A stretch of DNA of 64,000 bases from Brevundimonas sp. (lineage in GTDB: Bacteria > Pseudomonadota > Alphaproteobacteria > Caulobacterales > Caulobacteraceae), in the NCBI RefSeq assembly GCF_016742135.1, contig NZ_JACVCG010000003.1:248001-312000 (forward strand). Direction: 5' to 3'. Under the pieces are notes generated by a model. It made no database searches, was not told where the DNA came from, and worked only from the letters and a program-made list of their open reading frames with translations. Position 1 is the first letter of the stretch; each line of letters starts with the position of its first letter. Both the position numbers and the translations under genes were made by a program. Shown in pieces: positions 35,999-44,600 of the stretch.

Positions 35999-37113
35999 CG
36001 CCCGGGGCAGGCCGGGCAAGGAGGGGCGCGGCGCTATGGCTGGCCGCCCTTTTATCCGCCTGTGCCAGCGCGCCCGGCCCGGTCACCCCGCCGCAGCCGG
36101 AGCCGCCGCCTCCGGTCACCCAACCCACTCCCCCGCCACCGCCGCCGGCAGTTGGCGCCATGGCGCTCACCGCCCTGCCCGGCTGGGATCAGGAAGATCA
36201 TCTGACGGCGCTGACCGCCTATGGCGCCGGCTGTGGGGTCGATCGCAGCCCGGCGGCCCGGCGTACCTGTGCCGATGCGCGCACGCTTCTTGCCCGGGGC
36301 CGGGTCACGCCCAGCGAGGCGCGCGCCTTTCTCGAAGGCCGGTTCGTCGCGGTCGAGGCCGTCGCCCCCGAACCCCCGCGCGCCCTGCTGACCGCTTATT
36401 TCGCGCCGGAATATGAGGCGCGCCGCACGCCCGATGCCAATTTTGACGCGCCGGTGCTGGCCCCGCCGCCCGGCTGGCGTCGCGGAGACCGGCTCCCGGA
36501 CCGGGCGGCGATCGAGGCCGACCCCGCCTCCTATCCGGTCCTCGGCTGGATGCGGGCCGAGGACCTCTTCTTCCTGCAGATCCAGGGCTCGGGCTATCTG
36601 ACCTTTGCCGACGGATCGCGCGCCCGCGCCGCCTATGCCGCCGACAATGGCCATCCCTTCGTCGGTATCGCCCGGCCCATGGCGGACCGGGGCCTGCTGC
36701 CCCCCAACGGCACCTCGGGCGACGCCATCCGCGCCTGGCTGGCCGCCCACCGGGGGCCCGAGGCCCGCGCAGTGATGGCCCTCAACCCCCGCTACATCTT
36801 TTTCCGCATGGACCCCGACGACAGCGGCCACCCGGCCGGGGCCGCGGGCATTCCCCTGCCCGAACGCCGCGCCATTGCCGTTGACCCCGCCCACTGGACC
36901 TATGGCGAGCCGGTCTGGATCGAGGCCGACGGCGGCAATCTGATCGGCGCCCGCGCCAGCTATCGCGGTCTGGTCATGGCGCTCGACACCGGCTCGGCAA
37001 TCCGCGGCCCGGTCCGCGCCGACCTCTATATGGGCCGGGGCGATGCGGCGGGCGCCGAAGCGGGCGCGGTTCGCCATCCCCTCAGGATGTGGCGGCTGGT
37101 GCCGAGGTTCTAA
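35995..37113 (+). CDS. mltA: Membrane-bound lytic murein transglycosylase A
   Basis: A 372-residue lipoprotein. The signal ends in lipobox LSAC (Cys23), followed by a Pro-rich linker (about 30-55) and the MltA barrel. The 3D domain at the C-terminus has AVDPAHWTYGEPVWIEAD and MALDTGSAIRGPVRADLY with the catalytic Asp and the ring of conserved residues. The enzyme cleaves peptidoglycan glycan strands with formation of 1,6-anhydromuramic ends. Its TAA overlaps the stop codon of the convergent membrane-protein gene (37110-37113). Confidence 0.93.
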   Translation: MTPGAGRARRGAALWLAALLSACASAPGPVTPPQPEPPPPVTQPTPPPPPPAVGAMALTALPGWDQEDHLTALTAYGAGCGVDRSPAARRTCADARTLLARGRVTPSEARAFLEGRFVAVEAVAPEPPRALLTAYFAPEYEARRTPDANFDAPVLAPPPGWRRGDRLPDRAAIEADPASYPVLGWMRAEDLFFLQIQGSGYLTFADGSRARAAYAADNGHPFVGIARPMADRGLLPPNGTSGDAIRAWLAAHRGPEARAVMALNPRYIFFRMDPDDSGHPAGAAGIPLPERRAIAVDPAHWTYGEPVWIEADGGNLIGARASYRGLVMALDTGSAIRGPVRADLYMGRGDAAGAEAGAVRHPLRMWRLVPRF

Positions 37114-37571
37114 CTCTGCTTTGCGCTCTGGATGGCGTGCCGGAAGCCATCGGGGTCACGCAGTCGAAGCTCGATCCGTTTGTCATCGGCGAGATGCACA
37201 ACCAGTGAGCGGCCGAACAGCCCTGATCGCTCCTCTAAAGTCTGTATCCGGCGCAGCTTGATCTCATGCTCTAGCCCCCAGATCTCGGGCATGAACATCA
37301 AGGAGAACGGGAAACACGGCATAACGAACAATGTATCCCGGGTGACGCAGACCTTGAGCACGTTGGATGCTCCGCCAAGCGCGCGGAGGCCTCCCAGTTC
37401 ACGCCCCGATGTGCGGTTCTCCTCGAACACGCAGTCGGGCGGAGTCGTCGGGAATATCCTTTTGCCGCCCTGCCTGCGGTAAACAACGGATGCCGTTACG
37501 ATGGCCCCAATCCACACAATGGGGAATGCGACGATAATAGCAGCGTGCTGGTCGACGAAATCCTCGATCAC
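37110..37571 (-). CDS. Small membrane protein of unknown function, coupled to the HerA-like gene
   Basis: A 153-residue protein with one N-terminal hydrophobic helix (about residues 9-31, AAIIVAFPIVWIGAIVTASV) and a cytoplasmic part of beta-rich appearance, VCVTRDTLFVMPCFPFSLMF then LEHEIKLRRIQTLEE and LVVHLADDKRIELRLRDPDG, ending in a helix. That pattern resembles a bacterial PH-like domain but I cannot name a family. The coding sequence looks less GC-rich than its neighbours, a possible sign of transfer. Its ATG overlaps the stop of the HerA-like gene by 4 bp, so the two should be translated together. Confidence 0.7.
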   Translation of the reverse strand: MIEDFVDQHAAIIVAFPIVWIGAIVTASVVYRRQGGKRIFPTTPPDCVFEENRTSGRELGGLRALGGASNVLKVCVTRDTLFVMPCFPFSLMFMPEIWGLEHEIKLRRIQTLEERSGLFGRSLVVHLADDKRIELRLRDPDGFRHAIQSAKQS

Positions 37572-39142
37572 CGCCGCCGCATCCCGCCCAGTACGCCGCG
37601 CAGGATTTCGCGGGTGAGGGTTGAGCCGGCGGTGCGCAGGACGGATTTGGTCGCGGCTTCCAGCGGGGTTTCCCGGGTCGAGCGGCGGGCCGGGGTGCGA
37701 GCCCGGGCCTCGCGCTCGGCCTCGCGGCGGATGCGGGTTTCTTCCTTCTCGCGGGCGATGCGGGCCCTTTCCGCCTCCTTCGCTGCCAGCGCATCGGCCC
37801 TGGCCTTGTCCGCAGCGGCTTTCGCCTCGGCTTCGGCGGCATCCGCCTCCCCCCGCCGGGCGGTCAGGATTTCATGGGCCGACTCCCGGTCCACCGGAGT
37901 GTCATAGACGCCCCGCACCGGACTGGCGGCCATGACGGCAGCGCGTTCGGCGTCGGTCGCCGGGCCGAGGCGACTGTCGGGCGGGCGGATCTTCGTGCGG
38001 GCCACCATCGAGGGCGCGCCCTTTTCGTCGAGGGTCGAAACCACCGCCTCACCCACGCCCAGCGCCGGAATGGCTTCGGTGGTGTCAAAGGCCGGATTGG
38101 GCCGGAAACTGCCCGCTGCGGCCCGCAAGCCCTTCTGCTCGGACGGCGTATAGGCCCTCAGCGCGTGCTGGATCCGGTTGCCCAGTTGGCTGAGCACACT
38201 GTCGGGAATATCCGCCGGGTTCTGGGTGACGAAATAGACCCCCACCCCCTTGGAGCGGATCAGGCGCACCACCTGCTCCACCTTGTCGACCAGGGCTTTG
38301 GGCGTGTCGTCGAACAGCAGGTGAGCCTCGTCGAAGAAGAACACCAGACGCGGCTTTTCCGGGTCGCCGATCTCGGGCAGCTGCTCGAACAGCTCCGACA
38401 GCAGCCACAGCAGGAAGGCGGAATACAGCCTTGGACTGTTCATCAGCCGGGCGGCGTGCAGCACATTGACCTGTCCCCGCCCGTCCAGACTGGTGCGGAT
38501 CAGGTCCTCGAGCCTGAGCGCCGGCTCGCCGAAAAAGGCCTTGCCCCCCTCCTGTTCCAGTTGCAGCAGCGACCGCTGGATGGCGGCGATCGAGGCGGGG
38601 GCCACATGGCCGACCTCGCGCCCGATGCGCTCGGCATTCTCGCCCACATGCACCAGCAGGGCCCGCAAGTCGTCGAGGTCGAGCAGCAGCAGGCCCTCGG
38701 CGTCCGCGACATGGAAGACGACCGACAGCACGCCCTCCTGAACCTCGTTCAGTCCCAGCATGCGGGCCATCAGCACCGGGCCGATCTCGCTGACCGTGGT
38801 GCGCACCGGATGGCCCGCCTCGCCATACAGGTCCCAGAAGACCGTCGGCGCTGCGCGCGGCGTCAGGGTCAGCTGCATACCCTCGGCCCGGGCGACCAGC
38901 TTCTCATTGGGGGTGCCGGCCACCGCTATGCCCGACAGGTCGCCCTTCACATCGGCGCAGAACACCGGGACCCCTGCGTCGGAAAACCCCTGCGCCAGGA
39001 TCTGCAGGGTGACGGTCTTGCCCGTTCCGGTGGCACCCGCAATCACCCCGTGGCGATTGGCGCGATCAAACCGCAGATAGCGGGGCGGACTGTCGCCGTC
39101 GTCGTCCGTCCACCCCAGAAACAGCCCGTTCGTCGCGCTCAT
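37568..39142 (-). CDS. HerA-like ATPase, DUF853 family
   Basis: A 524-residue ATPase of the HerA/VirB4-related DUF853 (YjgR) family. Walker A is GATGTGKT (residues 36-43), Walker B is RLVFFFDEAHLL (about 280), and a sensor-like FVTQNPADIP follows. Residues about 425-500 form a long charged coiled coil of Ala, Glu, Arg and Lys, before a short basic tail. The physiological role of the family is not known; relation to HerA suggests DNA or protein translocation. I chose the ATG at 39142 (MSATNGLFLG). The coupled small membrane protein may anchor it (inference). Confidence 0.88.
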   Translation of the reverse strand: MSATNGLFLGWTDDDGDSPPRYLRFDRANRHGVIAGATGTGKTVTLQILAQGFSDAGVPVFCADVKGDLSGIAVAGTPNEKLVARAEGMQLTLTPRAAPTVFWDLYGEAGHPVRTTVSEIGPVLMARMLGLNEVQEGVLSVVFHVADAEGLLLLDLDDLRALLVHVGENAERIGREVGHVAPASIAAIQRSLLQLEQEGGKAFFGEPALRLEDLIRTSLDGRGQVNVLHAARLMNSPRLYSAFLLWLLSELFEQLPEIGDPEKPRLVFFFDEAHLLFDDTPKALVDKVEQVVRLIRSKGVGVYFVTQNPADIPDSVLSQLGNRIQHALRAYTPSEQKGLRAAAGSFRPNPAFDTTEAIPALGVGEAVVSTLDEKGAPSMVARTKIRPPDSRLGPATDAERAAVMAASPVRGVYDTPVDRESAHEILTARRGEADAAEAEAKAAADKARADALAAKEAERARIAREKEETRIRREAEREARARTPARRSTRETPLEAATKSVLRTAGSTLTREILRGVLGGMRRR

Positions 39143-39223
39143 GCCTGACCCCGCCAATACCTGTCACGAGACATAGACCAGACCGTGATTGACGGGAACG
39201 CCCGGAAGCCGGACAACCGGCTG

Positions 39224-40366
39224 ATGAAGCCCGCCATGGCCATTCCGACCTCGACTGTATCGCGCAATGCGCTGGTGCTGCTGGCCGCCGTGGCCGGAGG
39301 CGCGGCCCTCTATTGGCTTCGGGACATCCTGACCCCGCTGGCCATGGCCATCTTCCTGCTGATCATGATCGACGGCATCAAGCGGTTCGTGGCGGACCAT
39401 ACGCTGCTGAACGACCGCATGGCCGGGGTGGCCGCGCTGGTGCTCGTCATCCTCGGCTTCTTCGCCTCGATCGCCATCATCGTGAACGGGGCCGCGGGGT
39501 TTTTCGGCGAGGCCTCGGGCGTGTCCACCCGTCTGGGCCCGCGGATCGACCAGGTGATCCGAGATCTGGCGACCCTGTTCGGTGTCGACAGCCCGCCTAC
39601 GGCCATGGACCTGATCGGGGATGTCGATCTGCGCAGCTATGTGGCCGACTTCGCCATGCAGGTTCAGAACGTCGCCAGCGGGGCCTTTTTCGTCCTCGTC
39701 TATCTTGGCTTCCTGATCGCCGCCCAGTCCGGCTTCCAGCGCAAGATCGTCGGCATGTTTCCGGTGCGCGAAACCCGGCACGAGGCCCGCGCCGTCTTTC
39801 AGCGGATCCGCTCGGGGGTCGAGGGCTATCTGTGGGTCCAGGCCGTCACCGGGGTGATGATCTGTGCCGTCGCCTGGATGCTGATGCGGGCGGTAGGCCT
39901 GCAGAATGCCGAGTTCTGGACCTTTGTGATCTTCGTGGTCGGCTTCATCCCGATCCTGGGTGGCGCGATCGCGGGTCTGGCCCCGCCCTTGTTTGCCCTG
40001 GTCCAGTTCGAAAGCTACTGGCCCGCCCTGATCCTGCTGATCGGTCTGCAGGCCGTGCTGTTCATCGTCGGTAACTGGATCCAGCCGCGCATGCAGGGTG
40101 ACAACCAGAATATCGACCCGATCGTGGTGCTGCTGTCGCTGGCCCTTTGGGGCAAGCTGTGGGGCGTGATCGGCATGTTTCTGTCGACCCCTCTGGCGGT
40201 GCTGGCCATGGCGATCCTGGCCGAGTTCAAGGGCAGCCGCTGGATGGCCATTCTCATGTCCGGCGACGGCGAGCCCTATCCGGACGGTGAGGAGACGGCA
40301 GCGCGCAAGCGGCCCTCCCCCCGCGTCAACGCGCCACAGGTGCCCGGGGACGTTTCGGGCTCCTGA
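39224..40366 (+). CDS. AI-2E family transporter
   Basis: A 380-residue membrane protein of the AI-2E/PerM superfamily with about eight hydrophobic segments: two near the N-terminus, FFASIAIIVNGAAGFF, a long periplasmic or cytoplasmic part (about 85-150), then FVVGFIPILGGAIAGL and PLAVLAMAILAEF. Members export autoinducer-2 or Na+/H+-linked substrates; the substrate here is not evident. The ATG at 39224 is my choice; GTG 39185 is in frame and adds 13 residues. A GC-rich hairpin lies about 120 bp after the stop. Confidence 0.82.
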   Translation: MKPAMAIPTSTVSRNALVLLAAVAGGAALYWLRDILTPLAMAIFLLIMIDGIKRFVADHTLLNDRMAGVAALVLVILGFFASIAIIVNGAAGFFGEASGVSTRLGPRIDQVIRDLATLFGVDSPPTAMDLIGDVDLRSYVADFAMQVQNVASGAFFVLVYLGFLIAAQSGFQRKIVGMFPVRETRHEARAVFQRIRSGVEGYLWVQAVTGVMICAVAWMLMRAVGLQNAEFWTFVIFVVGFIPILGGAIAGLAPPLFALVQFESYWPALILLIGLQAVLFIVGNWIQPRMQGDNQNIDPIVVLLSLALWGKLWGVIGMFLSTPLAVLAMAILAEFKGSRWMAILMSGDGEPYPDGEETAARKRPSPRVNAPQVPGDVSGS

Positions 40367-40660
40367 TGGCTTGAAAGGTGGATGGTCGGAAACCACCTCC
40401 CGTCTACCGCCGCGGCCTCCCTCCCCTCCCCCCGGTCGCGGCGCGCACGGACGACCCCTCCCCCTCCCGGGCTCGTCCAGACACAGGCCGTCGGGTGAAA
40501 GCCCGGCGGCCTTAGTCGTTTGTGTTGCCGATGTCCCACACCTCATGTCGCTGTCCGCCGGATCGGGAACGGCGCAGATGCCCCTCCGTTGTGTCTGCCG
40601 GGAGGGAGACATGATCACATCCGGGTGAGGACATCCGGTTAAACGAGAGGATACAACGGG
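40367..40660. other. Intergenic region before the outer-membrane protein gene
   Basis: A 294-bp non-coding stretch. It contains a hairpin, GGCCGTCGGG (40486-40495) and CCCGGCGGCC (40502-40511), with one G-T pair and a short T-containing tail TTAGTCGTTT, a possible terminator for the AI-2E gene. ACATCCGG is repeated at 40617-40624 and 40631-40638, close to the start of the next gene. I see no other clear element. Confidence 0.5.
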
Positions 40661-41509
40661 ATGAAAATCTCCCTGCACACCTGCGCGGCCCTGGCCGCGC
40701 TCCTGACCGCCGGTCTGGCCACGCCTGCCCTGGCCCAGTCCGCGCCAAACGACTGGAGCGGTCCTTATATCGGCATTTACGGCAGCTATCTCGAAACCCG
40801 CGACGACAAGAACGAGAGCCTGATTTTCGACCGGGATTTTGACGGCGAGTTCGACGACACCGTCATCCTCAGCGGCACCGGTGCCAACGCCTTCAGCCCG
40901 GGATCCTGCGCCGGCTCCGCCCTTGGATCCACGCCCCCCGAGCGCTGCTCGAAGGATGGCGGTGGCGTCGAGGGCGGGGTGCGCCTCGGCTATGACATGC
41001 AGTTCGGCAACTGGGTGGTCGGCGCGGTCGGTGAGCTCTCCGCGACGGATGCCAAGGACAGCGTGACCTCGTTCAGCACCACCCCCGCCTCCTACATCAT
41101 GACCCGGGATCTGGAACACACGGCGGCGCTGCGCGCCCGTATCGGGTACGGCATGGGACCGGTGCTGGTCTATGGGACCGGGGGTGTGGCCTATGGCAAG
41201 ATTCAGAACCGATTCTTCACCACCAACGGGGCCAACAGCTTCACCGAGCAGACCAGCGAGGACGATGCCGATGGCTATCAGTTCGGGGCCGGCATGGAAT
41301 GGAAACTGGCACCCAACCTGTCACTGGTCACCGAATACCTCTACACCAGCCTGGAAGCGGGCGACTATGTCGTGCGCGCCGGGCCGGGCACGGCGGGCGC
41401 GACCAACCCCTTCATCCTGCCCCCCAACACGGCCGGGACAGACATCGCCCGCAGCAATGGTGACTTCAACTACCACGGCTTCCGTCTGGGCATGAACGTC
41501 CGCTTCTAG
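40661..41509 (+). CDS. Outer-membrane beta-barrel protein (Omp25/OmpA-N type)
   Basis: A 282-residue exported barrel. The signal peptide ends at ATPALAQSA (about residue 26), followed by WSGPYIGIYGSY, the usual first strand of the Omp25/31-like porin family. Later strands include GGVEGGVRLGYDMQF, AALRARIGYGMGPVLVYGTGG, YQFGAGMEW and a terminal GFRLGMNVRF ending in Phe, as needed for BAM recognition. GAGAGG lies upstream of the ATG. Two Cys (GSCAGS, ERCSKD) in an extracellular-loop region could form a disulfide. Confidence 0.88.
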   Translation: MKISLHTCAALAALLTAGLATPALAQSAPNDWSGPYIGIYGSYLETRDDKNESLIFDRDFDGEFDDTVILSGTGANAFSPGSCAGSALGSTPPERCSKDGGGVEGGVRLGYDMQFGNWVVGAVGELSATDAKDSVTSFSTTPASYIMTRDLEHTAALRARIGYGMGPVLVYGTGGVAYGKIQNRFFTTNGANSFTEQTSEDDADGYQFGAGMEWKLAPNLSLVTEYLYTSLEAGDYVVRAGPGTAGATNPFILPPNTAGTDIARSNGDFNYHGFRLGMNVRF

Positions 41510-41533
41510 AGCGGATCCCCGGGAAATCCCGAA

Positions 41534-41565
41534 AAGGCCGGGCTCGCGCAGGCGGGTCCGGCCTT
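41534..41565 (+). terminator. Hairpin after the outer-membrane protein gene
   Basis: AAGGCCGG (41534-41541) pairs with CCGGCCTT (41558-41565) across a 16-base loop. There is no U run after it, so it may need Rho. It lies 24 bp after the stop codon and before the gdhZ leader. Confidence 0.55.
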
Positions 41566-41681
41566 GCTGCGTCAGGGCCGCCCCGCCCGCTCGGTTTCCG
41601 GGCTTTCCCTTTGCCGCGCGCCGATCTAGTCATCAGGGTCATCCAGGCGGCGATGCGCCGCGCCATCGAGACCCTATTCGC

Positions 41682-44600
41682 ATGTCCCGCGACGCCCCGT
41701 CCTCCACCGCCCCCTCCCTCGAGATTCTGTGCAGGGGATTTGAAAAGGCTGCGGGCGCCAAGGCCGATGCCCTGGTCAGAGGTTTTCTGGCCCAGGCTCT
41801 GGAAGACTACGACGCCGACGAGACACCCGAGATCGCGCTGGAGGACCTCGCGGCCCTGCTGGCCGAGGCCTGGACCACCGCCGCTGTCCGAAAGGCCGGC
41901 GAGCCCGCCCGCATCCAGGTGGGCCCCCTGCACGGCGCGGACGGCCGCACGACCGCCTATGACCGGATCCTGATCGTTCAGGACGACCGTCCCTTCCTGG
42001 TCGACAGCGTCATGGGCGAGCTGGCCGAGACGGGCGTGTCCGTGCGCGCCATGTTCCACCCGATCGCCGATGTGACGCGCGACGATGCCGGACAGCGCAA
42101 GCCCGGGGCCGGTCAGACGCGCGAGTCGGTCATCCTTGTCGTCATGGACCCCTTGCCGCAGGAGCGCCGCGACAGCCTGGGCGAAGGGCTTGCGCTCACC
42201 CTGTCGGATGTCGCGGCGGCCACCGCCGACCACGGGGCCATGCGTGACCTGATGGCGCGGTCCGTAGCCCATCTCGAGGCGCACCCTTCCGGCATCGACC
42301 CCGAGGTGGTGGCCGAGACCGTGGCCTTCCTGAACTGGCTGAACGACGACCATTTCGTCTTTCTCGGCGCGCGCGACTATGATTATCCGCGCACGGCGGA
42401 CGGGGGATATGAGGCCGAAGCCCCCCTGTCCCAGTCGGGCGAGGGTCTGGGCGTACTGCGCGATCCCGAACGTACGGTTCTGCGGCGCGCCAATGAGCCG
42501 GCCGTCCTGACCCGTCAGATGAAGCGACAGCTGAACCTGTCGGACCCTGTCACCGTCGCCAAGGCCAATGCCCGATCGCGCGTGCACCGGCGGGCCTATA
42601 TGGACTATATCGGCATCAAGCGGTTCGGGCCGGACGGTCGACCCTCGGGCGAGACCCGGTTCGTCGGACTGTTCACGGCCGAAGCCTATGACCGGGTGTC
42701 CTCACAGGTGCCGCTGGTCCGGCGCAAGGTCCACAATGCGCTGAAGCGGGCCGGCAAGGCGGGCAGTGGCCACAGCCACAAGCGGCTGAAGAACATCCTC
42801 GAGAATTACCCGCGCGACGAGCTGTTCCAGATCAGCGAGGACGAGCTCCTGCCGATCGCGCTCGGCATACTGCATCTCTATGACCGCCCTCGCATCCGGC
42901 TGTTCACGCGCATCGACCCGTTCGACCGGTTTGTCTCGATCCTCGCCTTCATCCCGCGCGAACGGTTCCACGCCTCCCTGCGCGAGCAGATCGGACGGAT
43001 ACTGGCGCGCGCCTGGGGCGGACGTCTGTCCGCCTGGTATCCGCAGCTGTCGGACGCCCCGCTGGTCCGCATCCATTACATCATCGGCGTGACCCCCGGC
43101 GCGCATCCCACGCCCGACCCCGTGGCGCTGGAGGCCGAGGTCGCCGAGGCCGGGCGGGGCTGGCCCGAACGGTTCGAGGCCGCCCTTCGGGCAGCGGGGG
43201 TCGATGACGTCGCGGTCGGACCGCTCAGCGCGCGCTGGGCCGAGGCGTTCGGCACCTCCTATCGCGACCGCTATACGGCCACCGAAGCGGTCACCGATCT
43301 GGAACGGTTCGATCAGCTGAATGAGACGGGCGACCGGAATGTGGGCGACCCCATCGCGGTGCGCGCCTTCCGCACCGAGGCGGACACCCCCCTGCAGTTC
43401 CGCTTCAAACTCTATCACCGGGGTGATGCCGTTCCCCTGTCGGATGTCCTGCCGATCCTCGCGGACATGGGGCTCAAGACGCTTGAGGAATGGGGCCACG
43501 CGGTCCGGCCCCAGGGCGACACCCCCATCCACATTCACGAGTTCCTGCTGGAAGATCCGCGCGGCGAGAAGCTGAGCTTCGAGTCCATCAAGGCTCCGTT
43601 CGAGGCGGCCGTCGCCGCGGTGTGGTCAGGGCTCACGGAAAGCGACGGACTCAACCGTCTGGTGATCGAACTGGGCATCGGCTGGCGCGAGGCCGCCCTG
43701 GTCCGCACCCTGGCCCGCTACCGGCAGCAGACCGGCATGGACCCCAGCCAGGCGGTCCAGGAAGAGGCCCTGACGCTCTATCCGGACGTGGCCCGCGGCC
43801 TGCTGGATCTGTTCCGGCTCAAATTCGATCCCGACGCGGCCGAGGGTGACGGGCGCTTCGACCAGGTCTCGACCCTGAATACGCAGCTGGATGAACAACT
43901 GCAGGCGGTCAGGAGCCTGGATCATGACCGCGCCCTCCGCCGCCTGATCAATCTGGTCCGGGCGACCATGCGGACCAACTATTATATCCGCGACGCCGAG
44001 GGTCGGCCCCGGCCCCACATTTCCATCAAGATCGCCTCGCGGGAGCTGGACGACCTGCCGCTGCCGAAGCCCTATCGCGAGATCTTCGTCTGGGCTCCCC
44101 ATGTCGAGGGCGTCCACCTGCGGTTCGGCCCTGTCGCCCGGGGCGGTCTGCGCTGGTCGGATCGTCGCGAGGACTTCCGCACCGAGGTGCTGGGTCTGGT
44201 CAAGGCCCAGCAGGTCAAGAACGCCGTCATCGTGCCGGTCGGCTCCAAGGGCTGCTTCTATCCCAGGAACCTGCCCCAGATCGTGCGCGCCGGCGGTGAC
44301 CGCGACGCCCAGCAGGCCGAGGCCATCCGCGCCTACAAGACCTTCCTGTCCGGCATGCTGGACATCACCGACACCGTTGATTCCGACGGCTCGGTGGTGA
44401 CGCCCGCCGGCGTCGTGCGCTGGGAGGGAGAGGATCCCTATCTGGTCGTGGCGGCCGACAAGGGAACGGCAACCTTCTCGGACATCGCCAATAGCGTGTC
44501 GGCGGACTACGGTTTCTGGCTGGACGATGCCTTCGCCTCGGGCGGCTCGGTCGGCTATGACCACAAGGCCATGGGCATCACCGCGCGCGGCGCCTGGGAA

